Source: Ipomoea triloba (lineage: Eukaryota; Streptophyta; Magnoliopsida; Solanales; Convolvulaceae). From it: a stretch of DNA of 64,000 nucleotides. Shown here piece after piece: positions 35,328-47,038 of the stretch. Both the position numbers and the translations under genes were made by a program. The DNA is taken from assembly GCF_003576645.1 (NCBI RefSeq), contig NC_044917.1, forward strand, positions 836,681 through 900,680, written 5' to 3'. The notes beneath the pieces are model-generated. The model was given only the letters and a program-made list of their open reading frames with translations. It ran no database searches and was not told the DNA's origin. Position 1 is the stretch's first letter. Every line of letters starts with the position of its first letter.

Positions 35328-38273
35328 ATGGCAAAGGTGTTGATGGACAAGGTGGTATCCAAATCCAATTGCATCCTCTCAATTTCAAACACTAGAACCA
35401 TGGCAAGCTGCTCAACCTTCTGCCCTCCACTGCCCACTCGCTTCAGCACATCTTCTCTCTCACCCAAACCTCAATTCTTCGTCTCCTTCAAGGCTTTCTC
35501 TTCTCAAACACCCAAAGGTACACTCTTTTTTCTTCCATTTCGAGTTTTGTTCCTCTCTCTTCCCAATTTGGGGCATTGTACGTACGATGCGAACCACAAT
35601 TGCCCAATCAAGATTCTATCTTTATGTAAATTGGAGTGTGGGGTTTAACAATTGCTACCCGGTGATCAAACATTTATTGGATTTTGGCAAATGCATCATT
35701 CCTTAGCTTCGTTCTAACTCATGTTTTATTTTGTCTCTGGCAGATGAGTCTCCAAAACGTATTGGCTTTCTGGGCCTTGGAATCATGGGTTCCCCAATGG
35801 CACAAAATCTTATTAAAGCTGGGTATGTCTTCACTTCTTTTCTTTTCCAATGCTGAACAACTTCTTCTTCTCTGCATAGCCATTCCTCTTTATTGTAAGT
35901 TGGAACTATTACAATCTAAGCTATCCAACCTCAATTTACTTGTTGCAGATGTGATGTGACAGTTTGGAATAGGACAAAGAGTAAATGTGATCCTCTCATC
36001 TCCTTGGGTGCAAAGTAAGTGCTCCATATATGGTGTGATATGTACTCTGATTATCTGAAATGTATATTTGGTGTGAAAAAACTCAATTCCAGAACTAGAA
36101 ACACTTGCTTGATGTTTTAATGTTTGTTTGTTTTCGGGTAGCTTCAATGTTGTACATATCCTTGTTGGCTTGTTTTCCATGCTTTTTAGTGGACAATAAA
36201 GAGAGAATCCTTCTGCAGATATAAGTCTTTGCCCGAGGAAGTGACAGCATCCTGTGATTTCACTTTTGCAATGCTTGCTGATCCCGAAAGTGCAGTGAGT
36301 TTGTTTCGTTGATTTGCTTGCCTTGCCTTGTGTTGTGTTGTGTGTGTAGTGGGTAGTTACAATAAGAGCGTTTATCAGGTGGATGTTGCTTGTGGAAAAC
36401 ATGGTGCTGCAAGTGGACTCAGTCCGGGAAAAGGGTATCTTTTGTTGTTCCCGTTCGATAATGATTTCTTCCAAACTATATGCATACCTACGACTATTTA
36501 GTTTAAATTGTGTACGGGGAATTGCAGTTATGTCGATGTCTCTACAGTTGACGGTTCCACTTCTAAACTCATCAATAAGCACATTAAAGCTACTGGAGCT
36601 CTATTTTTGGAGGTGAGTTCAAAACGTACATTTCCACTTCCGTTGAAATTAAACATGAGAATGAAGTTGATATTTGCATTGTTCCATAAGCAATCTCCAC
36701 TCCAAAAAAGTAAATAAATAAAATTTTAAAATTATTATTCGAATCTTATCTGCATCATGCTTTGAACAGGCTCCAGTTTCAGGCTCTAAAAAGCCAGCCG
36801 AGGATGGGCAGCTGATATTTCTTACTGCAGGTAACACATTCCCGTAATGCATGCGTTCATTTACGTCAATGCGACGATATTTCTTATCTAAATGCATGCA
36901 TGCCTTTTATATTGTTAACTTTTAGTTCCGATTTCAAGTCCCCGAGTATGGAAAGGAAACACAAATGAAATCAAACGATGATCTTTCAGGTGACAGATCG
37001 CTGTATGATATGGTTGCATCAGAGTTAGATGTGATGGGGAAGGTGTTTTTTGGCCTTTCACTAAATGGTGAAATCTCTTAATTTCTCCAAAACATTGTCT
37101 CTTACATTCTTATTTGCCGCTTCCAATTTCCAGTCTAGATTTTACCTCGGTGAAGTTGGTAATGGAGCAGCAATGAAATTGGTTGTAAATATGATCATGG
37201 GAAGGTTCATGGATATCAAATTTATTTTGAATAAAGAAAATACGAATTTTTTTTTCCTACATGAATTTCTGTATCGTATATAAGCAAAGCCCTTCTACCT
37301 TCTTAAAATTGCAGTATGATGGCATCCTTTTCCGAAGGATTGATTCTCAGCGAGAAAGTAGGACTAGATCCCAGCGTACTAGTCGAGGTATTTCCTTTTC
37401 GCAACACTAGCTTCTCGACAAGTGTTATTTCTTTTGCAGCTGGTCTCATAAAATAATAGTCGCAAAAATTTTGTACCTGTGTATGATCATGAAAACTGCT
37501 GTCTATGGTTTCAGTCATATGAAAGCAAAATATCGAGAATTATCTAAGCATAACAGTTTGGAATTTCCATAATGGTGAACCGATTATCCTCAAATTTGGG
37601 AAATTTGTCATCTTTTGGGGTGGTTTCATAGATTCTTATCTATAGTTGACATATTCTGTACCTCCAGTAAGTACCTGTAGCTATCATATTATGTGTCAGC
37701 AATTATCAAGTTATTTGTTTACATGTATAAAAGCTGTTCACGGTAGCCTGTAAGTACAGAATGTGTTAACTGAAGATATTGAATTTTTGTATCAGGGTTC
37801 ACACTGCAATATGAACCCTGGTCCATGGTATAACAATTGGTTATGAACAACCTCAGACACACACACACACACATATTCTGACAGTCACCTCGTTTATGCA
37901 CAGGTTATCTCACAAGGCGCCATCAATGCACCGATGTACTCAATGAAAGGTCCTTCAATGGTGAAATCGCTCTACCCTACTGCTTTTCCACTAAAGCACC
38001 AGCAAAAGGTTTGTATCCTTCAAAGAATGTTAGCTATATTGGCATGCAAATCGAAGGTGAAAATTTTTCCTGACAGACGGTCTTCCCTGTTCGTTCCATC
38101 AGGATCTCCGGCTAGCTCTCGGGTTGGCTGAGTCGGTTTCCCAACCTACTCCCATTGCAGCCGCTGCAAATGAGCTTTACAAGGTAGCGAAATCACACGG
38201 TCTGAGCGATCAGGACTTCTCTGCAGTAATCGAAGCCCTGAAAGTAAAACTACAAGAGAAAACAGAAAACTAG
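35328..38273 (+). CDS. GLYR2: Glyoxylate/succinic semialdehyde reductase 2, organellar
   Basis: NADPH-dependent beta-hydroxyacid dehydrogenase that detoxifies glyoxylate and succinic semialdehyde. Twelve exons: 35328-35517, 35744-35822, 35949-36014, 36219-36294, 36379-36434, 36528-36612, 36770-36830, 36990-37042, 37134-37204, 37315-37387, 37904-38008, 38103-38273, closing at 361 residues. Visible motifs: Rossmann GFLGLGIMGSPMAQNL (about residue 70), TVWNRTKSKCDPL, substrate loop VDVSTVD, APVSGSKKPAEDGQ, and GNGAAMKLVVNMIMGS with the catalytic Lys. The N terminus is Ser/Thr/Pro-rich and acid-poor, a transit peptide. A second in-frame Met at 35400 (MASCSTF) would remove the first 24 residues. 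Arabidopsis GLYR2 also has an upstream Met, so two targeting forms are possible. Intron 10 holds a family T MITE. Confidence 0.95.
37640..37833. mobile_element. MITE, family T copy (truncated) in GLYR2 intron 10
   Basis: Interior gttgacatattctgtacctc matches the 57041-57258 copy. The right end cctggtccatggtataa is intact, with the foldback gggttcacactgcaatatga just inside it. The left TTATACCATGG end is missing. Confidence 0.7.
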
Positions 38274-38527
38274 AATCAGAGCTCTCTCTTTCAACTTCTT
38301 TTGATCCTGTTACTAGCTTGATTGCTGTATATCTGTACAATGCACAAAAGAATACTTGATCTTGAGCCTACTGAGAGCTTATAACCTTATAATTAACTCA
38401 TTCATGGAGGTTGTACAATAAAGTCTTCTGCTATATTCTTGATTCAATGATTCCCCCCTGCAAATTATCCATGTTCTTAAAACTTGTCAGCTCTCAAAAG
38501 AAACTTTACATAATTTAGAGGTGATGT
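38274..38527. other. GLYR2 3' UTR and spacer
   Basis: Downstream region with AATAAA-like signals (caataaagtc near 38420). Confidence 0.5.
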
Positions 38528-38700
38528 CCTCCTTTGTCGGTTGGTAATCATCAAGTTCCAAATTTGATTTTAGTTGGAGCAGTCTATTGACCTTCTTGAT
38601 TTGAACAGATCGGGTATGAGCAATCTAAAATGATTTATCTGTTTGTGATTTTTTGCGGGTTCGAATAACAAGTTTTTACGGAAAAAGATTTTACTGAATT
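38528..38700 (+). mobile_element. SINE family B copy
   Basis: Contains caagttccaaatttgatttt (box B-like region), ctattgaccttcttgatttg, gagcaatctaaaatgattta, and gggttcgaataacaag before an A-rich end. The same block order occurs at 15310 and 49008. Confidence 0.55.
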
Positions 38701-39428
38701 AATTTCATTCTATAGACTATAGATATCACTTGTAGTATAAAAAAACAAAGAAAATATTGTCTGCAATCATGGGGTAGGAAGTGGGGTCCAGCATTTAAGA
38801 TAGCCACGTGTCAATTGGCTGACATTTTCTGCTCCTTAAAAAATACAAAAATTTCCGGGAATGGTGGGATGGAGATTGATTCACACTCCTCCTCCAGTGC
38901 GTGGTGTGCACGTCTGCTCAAAATTTATCAACTCCCATCCATCGTCGGATTTTTACATTTTGCATAGTAAAGAGTCCTGAATTAGAGTCATACTTTTTTC
39001 GGCTCAGAATAATATTTGCAAAAATCACTTAAAAAAATATTTTTTAAAGGAGTAAGGAATAAATGGAGGAGAAGTCTTCGTGTAACACACGCAATTCCAT
39101 GCGCGAGTGGGTAAATCATCATCATTTCTTCCTCTACTGTTCGTTCCTTCACTCCCTTCCTCACCTATCGGTACCCCATACAAGAAACAGCAAATCCCTC
39201 TCCACCTTTCCCTCTCTATCTCTCTCTATATCTATACATTTCACACACATATAACCTCTATCTCTCTCTAGGGTTTAGAATTTGATTCCTCGCCACCAGA
39301 AATAACTACCCTTTTCTCTCCACTTTCTCCTATTTTCATCATAATCATCATCTCTGCGTAGTGCGTATTCGCCCACACCGCACCCACTCTCTTTCTATAT
39401 ATATATACGCATCTTTTCCTCTCTAGAA
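38701..39428 (+). promoter_or_regulatory. Promoter and 5' leader region of the SurE-like gene
   Basis: A G-box core CACGTG lies at 38805-38810 in tagccacgtgtc. Pyrimidine-rich tracts (39120-39250) and a telo-box-like ctagggtttag (39269-39279) follow. A TATATATATA stretch lies at about 39397. A 63-codon upstream ORF (39063-39254) is present if transcription starts that far up. The start site itself cannot be fixed. Confidence 0.45.
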
Positions 39429-42400
39429 ATGAAGAAAAACGCTTTGCCGCCAGCTCTAGTCTCAAATCTTCAGGATGTTCTTCAACGCCGAAAAGGCGGC
39501 GACGCCGGCGAAGGAAGAAATGAGGATCAACAGGATAAGTCCAATAAAGACGATTCGACGGAGCCGTCGTCTTCGAGTTCCGGTGAAATCCCGGAGCCCG
39601 ACAGCTCGAAGCCTATCGTTTTGGTGACTAATGCTGACGGGATTGATTCCCCTGGCCTCGCCTGCCTTCTGGATGCTCTCGTTCGCCAAGGCCTCTACAA
39701 TGTCTATTTCTGCGTTCCCCAATTGTGGGTCTTTTGCAATGTTTCTCTCTTTCATATCAGTTTGTTTTTTGATATTGGTATAAAGATTTCTAAAAGATAA
39801 TTATCAAGAATACATTTTTACTGTTTGTTTGGTTTGGATGGTTATCTAGAATACATTTTTACTGCTTGTTTGGTTTAGATTTGCAAGTCACTTGTGGGTT
39901 CATCATAGTGATATCTGTTATTAAGATCTTAAAATTTTGAGCTTTCACATTATGTTACTCTGGCCCACAAAGGCGGCGAAATCCATCGTCCCGGAAGGAT
40001 TGTAAAGGGATAAATCATTGTGACTTAGCGGCACATTATGATACTCTTAATCTAGTAAATTGTTGGTTTGGGCTCCCTTTTTAATTTCTGGTGTTGGGGT
40101 GTAAGGTTGACATTATAACTGAGATTTACATGGATCTGATTTTTTTTTTTTTTTTTTTTTAATCTGATGGATGATCTGTTTGTTTTGATCATTTGACAGA
40201 GATAAATCAGTATCAGGCCATTCAGTTACGCTAAGGGAAACAGTTGCAGTGAGTTCAACTGAAATTCAAGGTGCCCCTGGCTATGATGTTTCTGGTATGG
40301 TGGCAAATGACACTTCATGGTTTTTTAGATTTTATAGCATGTGTATATTGTACTAACTAATACTGTAATTGCACTTTTAACTTATAGAAGTGGAATTTGT
40401 GCACAACATTCTGTCTTATATTTATAGGATTGTGAATGTTTAGATAAAAAGGTCTAAAGTACTATCTTTTCAATAAATCTGTTTTCAGGGACTCCTGTAG
40501 ATTGCATCTCATTGGTCTTATCTGGGGCACTGTATTCTTGGTCAAAGCCTTTGCTGGTATGGACACATGCTTTCACTAATTTGGTATCATTTTTAGGTTT
40601 ATTATTGCTTAGTGCTGAGTTTTCTCTCTTCACTCTACCCCTGACTTGTTTAGGTAATCACTGGAATCAACAGGGGCACAAGTTGTAGTCATCATGCGTA
40701 AGTATTCTTTGAGTTCTGTTTGAATATGATCTGTTCTTCGTTTATTGAAGAATCTTGCTCATCTGCTGTTATACTAACTGTTGATGAACTGAAACTCAAT
40801 TGACAATTATTTTTCTAAGTTTCTGCTTCTATTTAAGTCATGAATTGACTTTTTTTGTATTCTAGATCTTTTGTATTCTTAAATGGTCATTAATTTCTCT
40901 ACATTCTATTGATTCTAACACCTCTTTTTTAAATATGTATTACTTTTTCTTTTCTCCAGGTTTTACTCTGGTGTTGTAGCAGGTGCCAGGGAGGCATTGC
41001 TCAGTGGCATCCCGTCTATATCAATATCTCTTAACTGGTATGTTCTTAAGATCTTTTCCTCGGTGTTACCCTCTGTGTAATTTGTTAGCAATCGATTATC
41101 TAGTAGTCTTTGGTTTTATAATTATAGGAAGAAAGATGAAAGCCAGGAAAGTGATTTCAAGGATGCTGCAAGTGTTTGTTTACCTTTAATTACTGCAGCC
41201 ATTAGAGATATAGAGAAGGGTGCTTTCCCTAAATGTTGCTTAATGAATGTGGAAGTTCCGACATCTCCTCTGGCAAATAAGGTTTGCTTTGACTGTTATT
41301 GCTGTTATTGCTGTTATTGCCTTTTCTTTTTTTGCTTACTCTCCCTAAACCCTCCTTTTCTAGAGTAACTGTGTTGTCCCCTTGGGCTGCAAAAAAATTG
41401 ATATATTGCATTTTCAATTACTATTGTTTGAATGTGGCATTTACATCCATTTTAATTGCTATGATGCTTTATAGTGATGTATATATTTGTGTCTTTTATT
41501 TGAATTCAATTTTTTTTTTTATTTAAATTACAAGAACGATTGAGCATGTTAATTTTTCTGGAATTTAGGCTATCATCTAGTTTGGCACTCAGCGGATGAC
41601 ATCTAACTTGTATGGCTCTTTGTTTGACAGGGATTCAAAGTAACGAAACAAAGTCTTTGGAAGTCTACGCTAAGCTGGAATGCGATTCCAGCCAACAGGA
41701 ATCCTGGTGCTGGACGCTTTCTCTCTAATCATCAAAGCCTTGGCATACAGCTTGCTCAGTTAGGTCGAGATGCCTCTGCTGCAGTAAGTATACTTCTGTA
41801 ACTATTATTGATCCTTTCTGGGATTTCGACTTTTGCAAGGGTGCTTTCTAGCCAGATTAACAAGGCATTACCCTATCCCCAATTTTAATTTTTCATATAA
41901 ATTCATAAAATATACTCCATATTAGATTCTTTAAAGCAGTAAACAGGAATAGAAGTCTTGACCTATAGTGTCTCAAATGAACAAACTGCTTTCTTCCCGG
42001 ACAATTAGGAACAAGCGATGCCACCATCTTCAAGGGCTGATGGGGCATCCTTCTCTTAGACATTTTGTTTACCCTCTCGTCTTTTTAGGGTGCTGCTCGC
42101 CGTTTGGCCACACAGAAGAAGGATATTGAAGAAGTTGAGTCGGTTGGTGTTTCTGGAAAATCTGATCCCAACCGGAAAGTCAAGTACTTTAGATTGGAGG
42201 TAAGCTGCTTGTTTTCAGTGTGTTATGAAAATTCTGTTGGGTTCTTTGGCCATGGGATAAACCGGACACCATTTAGGAGTCCTATATGAAAATGTCGGTG
42301 TTTTCTCTTAAACTAGTTATTGAACGGAGGGGGAAACCCCGGGAAAAACAATCACACAATCAACACGGGCACCCTGTATGGCTGAGGCACACCAAGCCAA

Positions 42401-42902
42401 TCATCCAAAAGGATGCGGTGAAGATTATGGATTTCTTACTGCAATGCATTGTTTACCTTATACAATTTAAAACCCATAGTCATAAACCATAATCGCATTC
42501 TTCGCCAAATGGAACCATATTATGCTTATGAAGAAGGGCTTACTGGTTTTTGACATTGCAGTTACTAGACAAGCCGATAGCAGACAAGGATGAAGATTTA
42601 GATTTCAGGGCGCTCGAAAATGGCTTTGTAAGTGTGTTGTATTCCTTCCACTCTTACAATCTATATCGTACTGTTATGAGCCTGGCTCTCTACGTTAAAT
42701 ATCAACTCGTTTTCTGGAAAAAATCTTAAGCAACATAGGCTCGAGATATTATACTACGATTGGCCATATCGCCATTTTCTCCTCACATATGCTTAACCGG
42801 TGAAAACGTGAACAGGTTGCAGTCACTCCACTGTCTGTTTCAATGCATGCTGAGCCTGAAGTTCATACAGCTGCTTCAGATTGGATTTCTGCTGCCCTAT
42901 AA
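39429..42902 (+). CDS. SurE-like protein (survival-protein E / 5'-nucleotidase fold)
   Basis: SurE family proteins are metal-dependent 5'/3'-nucleotidases. Ten exons: 39429-39724, 40200-40294, 40489-40556, 40654-40697, 40960-41037, 41128-41281, 41631-41783, 42089-42199, 42562-42627, 42816-42902, closing at 383 residues. After a charged, Ser-rich N terminus of about 60 residues come PIVLVTNADGIDSPGL, DKSVSGHSVT, SGTPVDCISL and GINRGTSCSHHAFYSG, the four core SurE blocks in order. The canonical TNDDGI is TNADGI here, and the Asn of GINxGxN is Ser, so two of the four metal ligands known from Thermotoga SurE are changed; the Ser in SGHS is kept. I recall similar changes in the Arabidopsis relative At1g72880, so this may be a plant subfamily trait. 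Catalysis is uncertain. Confidence 0.92.
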
Positions 42903-44072
42903 GCCTGAGAAGTGAGAAGCCATACATTCTGCAATAGTATTGATTCTTTTGTACATTTTTGGAGATGATTTTTTGGGTGATCTGTGCATGGTTGCATGCT
43001 GGGTCATAGCTGTTTATGTATTTTGTTTGCTTATTTTTATCTTTTTTTTTCCTTTCTCCATTTCTTGAACTTATAAAGTTCCCCAATCTTTGTATTTGTT
43101 TATGAAGCAAATGCTTCCCCTGCTAATGTTAGAAGAGGGTGGCATGTTTGTTAAGTGTCATTTCCCTCATTTTTCTCATTGATGATGTGTTTATAAGTTA
43201 TTACGGAGTATTATTTTTGGATGACGAGGAAAACCTGTCCGAGGGTGGGCATTGGATAAGTTTTATTAATGTAATAATTCCTAAATCACATTAGGAGGGA
43301 CTCATTTCATTTATATGTATATGTGATTGTAAAAGGAAAAGAAAAACAAGAAAATATCAAATTGTCCATATCTTTATCCAAAGACAAAGATGTCTATGGC
43401 TTCTTCATCCATATTTGAACTGAGAAAGCCTTCTCTATTTAGATATGGATGAAGGATGATGGACTGAGCAAGTTGTTAATATAATTGTAAAATTAGAGGT
43501 TGTACTATCCCTAGTAAGAGTTAAGTGTAACTTGAACTGAATTGGGACTAATTTTACGATAATAAAAAAATCTTAAAATCAGCACATTTGTCCCTTGCAT
43601 TGGTTGCAATTTTAGTGTTGTAAAAATTCCGCTTTGGTGCTAGACGCCAGTCAGCCGCCTAGCTATCACCTTAATCGATAGGCATCCGATTAGGCCGCTG
43701 ATAAAAAGGTCAAGTTTCGAAACAGATAGTTGAATGAGTGGAATATGATTTTCGCAGATAGTTGAGTGAGTGAAATATGATTTTCGTATCACATCATTGA
43801 TTAAGTGTGTTACACAGTATATTTGTGAGCTAATACACAATAATAAAATTTACTCAATATATATATTCGAGTTAGACTGTAAATTTCTCACGCCATCCCA
43901 AATTTTTTTTTTTAAAAAAAAAAAAAAACCGAAGTCCTTAATATGGGCTTAAACAAGTTACAAGAAAAGCCCATTGTGAAAATTGAGTTCTTTACAAAAT
44001 GGTTTTAATAAATAAAGATAAAAATAAAAATAAAAATAAAAAACGCTTAAAAATGAGGATGTTGCAGATGAA
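42903..44072. other. Spacer between the SurE-like and bL34m genes
   Basis: Holds the SurE-like 3' UTR, a 12-bp-stem hairpin (43403-43414 with 43443-43454, cttcatccatat / atatggatgaag), a family C repeat and A/T runs near 43900. No gene was seen. Confidence 0.55.
43712..43860 (+). repeat. Dispersed repeat, family C copy
   Basis: Contains agttgagtgagtgaaatatga (partly doubled at 43728 and 43757) and gtgttacacagtatatttgt, ending gctaatacacaataataaaa. Confidence 0.5.
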
Positions 44073-44081
44073 TTAGGGTTT
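44073..44081 (+). promoter_or_regulatory. Telo-box (TTAGGGTTT)
   Basis: Sits 26 bp before the bL34m ATG. Telo-boxes are frequent in promoters and leaders of plant ribosomal-protein and other translation genes. Confidence 0.65.
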
Positions 44082-44106
44082 ACTGAAATTCCTGCCGAGG
44101 GAAACA

Positions 44107-45862
44107 ATGGCGTCCTCATCGTCGAGAACTCTCATTCGAACTAGCTTCTCTTTGATGAATCGATTGGTGAGCCAAAATTCGACACGAAATACACAGCAAT
44201 TGGTTTCTCAGACTCTGGAGATCACTCCGAAGCTCTTCCCTTCCATCTCCTCTCAGTCTCAGGCTCCACTTAATTTGCCCGAAAGCAATGCGGATTTGAT
44301 CCGAAACCTCTCATCGGAGGGTTTTCTGTACCCATGTGGCCTCCCTTCTCTCCGCTTCTTCCTTCCCGAGGGTAATTTTTATTTACTTGTGAGCTGAAGT
44401 GCATTTGTCTGTTTTACGATCCATTTTTTCACTGCATTTGATGCTTTAGTAATTGTATGTAACTTCTGGTATTGAATGTGCTATAAAATTTCAACCTTTT
44501 CCCGTATGTTTATATCAATCTGAGTCGGATACTTGGCTGTGCAACTTAGAGTAAATATAACCTGATGTGGTTTTCATTGTTAATGTGATGTGGAATTGCA
44601 TTAATAAAGCCAGGAGCTTTGAACATTTCTATTTGTTTTGACTTTGTTATCCTTTTGTTTAATATCTGCTTGGTAATCAGTTGAAATGTAGCTTTGGGGT
44701 TGGTTTTGCTCAGAACATTGCTGGTGTGCTTATCCTTTCTCAGAGATAATTAACATGTGTTCAGGAATTGAAAAGCGTTTCTACATGAATTGAATTTGTA
44801 ACTTCTTTTTCAATCCTGATGGTTTCTTCGTATCGATATAAATTGAGTTTGCTGGCTATGTTAACTTTGTAATTAAAGGTGATGCTTTGCAGAAGAGGGT
44901 GACATTTTGACTTTTGTGAATGTTATGTTTTGTCAATGAATGGGATTGGCAGGGTTATTAGATTGCTCAGTTTCATAAGAGTGGGAGAATATGTGAATAA
45001 TGTTTTTTCTTCTCTTGAAATTTGCTTACTGCTTAAGGGATCAAGTAAAGAAACTATGAGTCTATGACCACTCACTACCAAGATTGCATCATTTTCTGAT
45101 TAGTGTTTATGCTGAAAACTTTGTGGCATAACCTTGGCCTTGTTTTGGCATTGCTTAAAGTTTTATTTTTTATTTTCTCACACAGTGACACCAGGAGAAA
45201 CTTCTTCAAGTGAACCACTTCTTTGTCACACTAATAGAACGTACCAACCAAGTAACATCAGGCGTAAAAGGAATCATGGATTTCGTGCCCGGTACATCTC
45301 TCTTCCCGTCTTATCCATGCTTTTACACACCTGAACCCATGAACGTGCATGTGTAGAGAGGCTTTAGTTTTCACACCAAAAGCACCAAGCAGAACCCTGT
45401 TATGAATTCTTTCTGTTCTTGAAGCTTTTAACTTGAACCTAGTAGTGGAATCTGTTCAAAGATATTAATTCATTATCTATCTTACATTTTAGTCATGTTT
45501 TTCTTCATTCAATTTTTTTACCGACAGTTCAATTTAGAAGCAAATGTAGGTAGTTGCGAAGATTAAAAGGTTTAGAGGAAGGGAAGAGCACTTAATTTAA
45601 TTCGTATAGTGCTACTTCTTTCCTCTGCTCTACTGCTTTTGATAATGTCTCATCCAAAGAACCTTGAAACTCTCAAGTCCTTTATTGAGTCTAGTTCTTT
45701 TACCGCAGCCAAAATGGTAGATTCTATTTTTGGTGCTTGTGTTTTTCTAACAAATGTACTGTAGCTCATCTCTTTATTCAATTGAACAGCAAAGCTACAA
45801 AGGGTGGCCGAAGAGTTATTGCTCGGAGAATTGCCAAGGGACGTGCACGAATAGCAGTATAG
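44107..45862 (+). CDS. Large-subunit ribosomal protein bL34m, mitochondrial
   Basis: Component of the mitoribosome large subunit. Exons: 44107-44371, 45186-45291, 45790-45862, giving 147 residues in frame. The first 100 or so residues are a Ser/Arg/Thr-rich presequence (MASSSSRTLIRTSFSLMNRL) typical of mitochondrial import. The C-terminal 45 residues are the whole bL34 fold: TYQPSNIRRKRNHGFRAR, then KATKGGRRVIARRIAKGRAR. The bL34 signature KRNxxGFRAR is intact. Intron 2 splits the conserved domain right after FRAR. Mitochondrial rather than plastid assignment rests on the presequence and is an inference. Confidence 0.92.
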
Positions 45863-47038
45863 CTTCATAAACAATACATCATGTTGCTACTGTGGATCCA
45901 ATTAAGGCCACTAGAAGGTTGATATATTGCAATATCGAGCCTAGGCGACACCGAAACTCTACCCTGTTTCTGCGTGCATCTAATCATTAGTCTTTGCCTT
46001 GTTCATCTCATAATCTTACGGATTTCATGTTGCTGCTCAAAATTCTTGAACTGACCTGTAGTAATTTTTATGTGATAGCTGTTTTTCTTTTGCCAAGGCC
46101 TTTCACCCTTTATCATCTTGATGTATGCATGATGCAAAATCAGAAACTGTTATAATGTTGGTAGAATAAGCAGAAATCTTTTCAACAACATTATATAGTA
46201 GCATTTTTGCTGGGAAATCACAATTTTGTGTACCCATTACTTTTATCTATAGAAAAGCCTGCACTGCTTGAAGGTGCACTTTGTGATCATAGCCGGCAAA
46301 GAATTAAAATGAGGTAAACTAGCCCTATTTAGCAAAAGACCACGATAAGGTAAATCAGTTTAATCGTTAGTTTAACGATTAAACTACCAGTTTAACTGAT
46401 CGATTCTTAACCACATATGATTATCAAGTCAACTGTCTTATTGGCTCTTTAGTCAACTGTTCAACTAACTGGGTTGAAAAAATTACCATAGATTACCATG
46501 TGAAGCCATTACTTGACGAGAAGAAAGGTCTTTCACTTTTCATAAGAGAACAAAAGTACATAAAGAGACTTCTCAAGATTGCATCATGTTACATAAAGTC
46601 AGAACTAAGCAACACGACAACATCCCAAGTAAAACAGAATATAATAAATAAGATTTTATTTGAAAGAGGGAGGGGGGGGGGGGGGGGTTGAGGCATGTGA
46701 AAACTGACAAGAATAATTTATTGACATATTTCACGAGCTGAGAGCAAAGCAACAACACCAGATCAACAAATTTCAAGTACACAGTGAACATATGAAACCA
46801 CCATCTATCTGCATTTAATTTGCTTCATCATCAATTCATCAATATTGATTATGGAACATACATCCTTTATGCACCCATTATTCATTATTAAAATTACCAC
46901 AAACCCAAAGTGGTAACATCTAGGTTCCCATATTATACTTCCCAATTAATAATAATATATAACAAAAAGTTAAAAAAAAAGATTCCATCTTTAATCATCC
47001 CATCACACCATGCATACCATGATTAGGTGGCCGGAGAG
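45863..47038. other. Spacer between the bL34m and MYB genes
   Basis: Includes a run of 16 G at 46672-46687 and short inverted phrases gtttaatcgttagtttaacg / gattaaactaccagtttaac near 46357-46400. No gene was seen. Confidence 0.55.
46672..46687. repeat. Homopolymer run of 16 G
   Basis: Preceded by gagggag. It could form a G-quadruplex and is a likely sequencing-length error site. Confidence 0.85.

Noticed and set aside
35890..36582. 230-codon minus-strand frame
   Set aside because: It crosses several exons and introns of GLYR2 on the opposite strand; no independent support.
39063..39254. 63-codon frame as a separate gene
   Set aside because: It lies in the pyrimidine-rich leader of the SurE-like gene and has low-complexity Ser/Phe content; at most an upstream ORF.
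43403..43454. Hairpin as a microRNA precursor
   Set aside because: The stem is only 12 bp with a 28-base loop, too short for a plant pre-miRNA.
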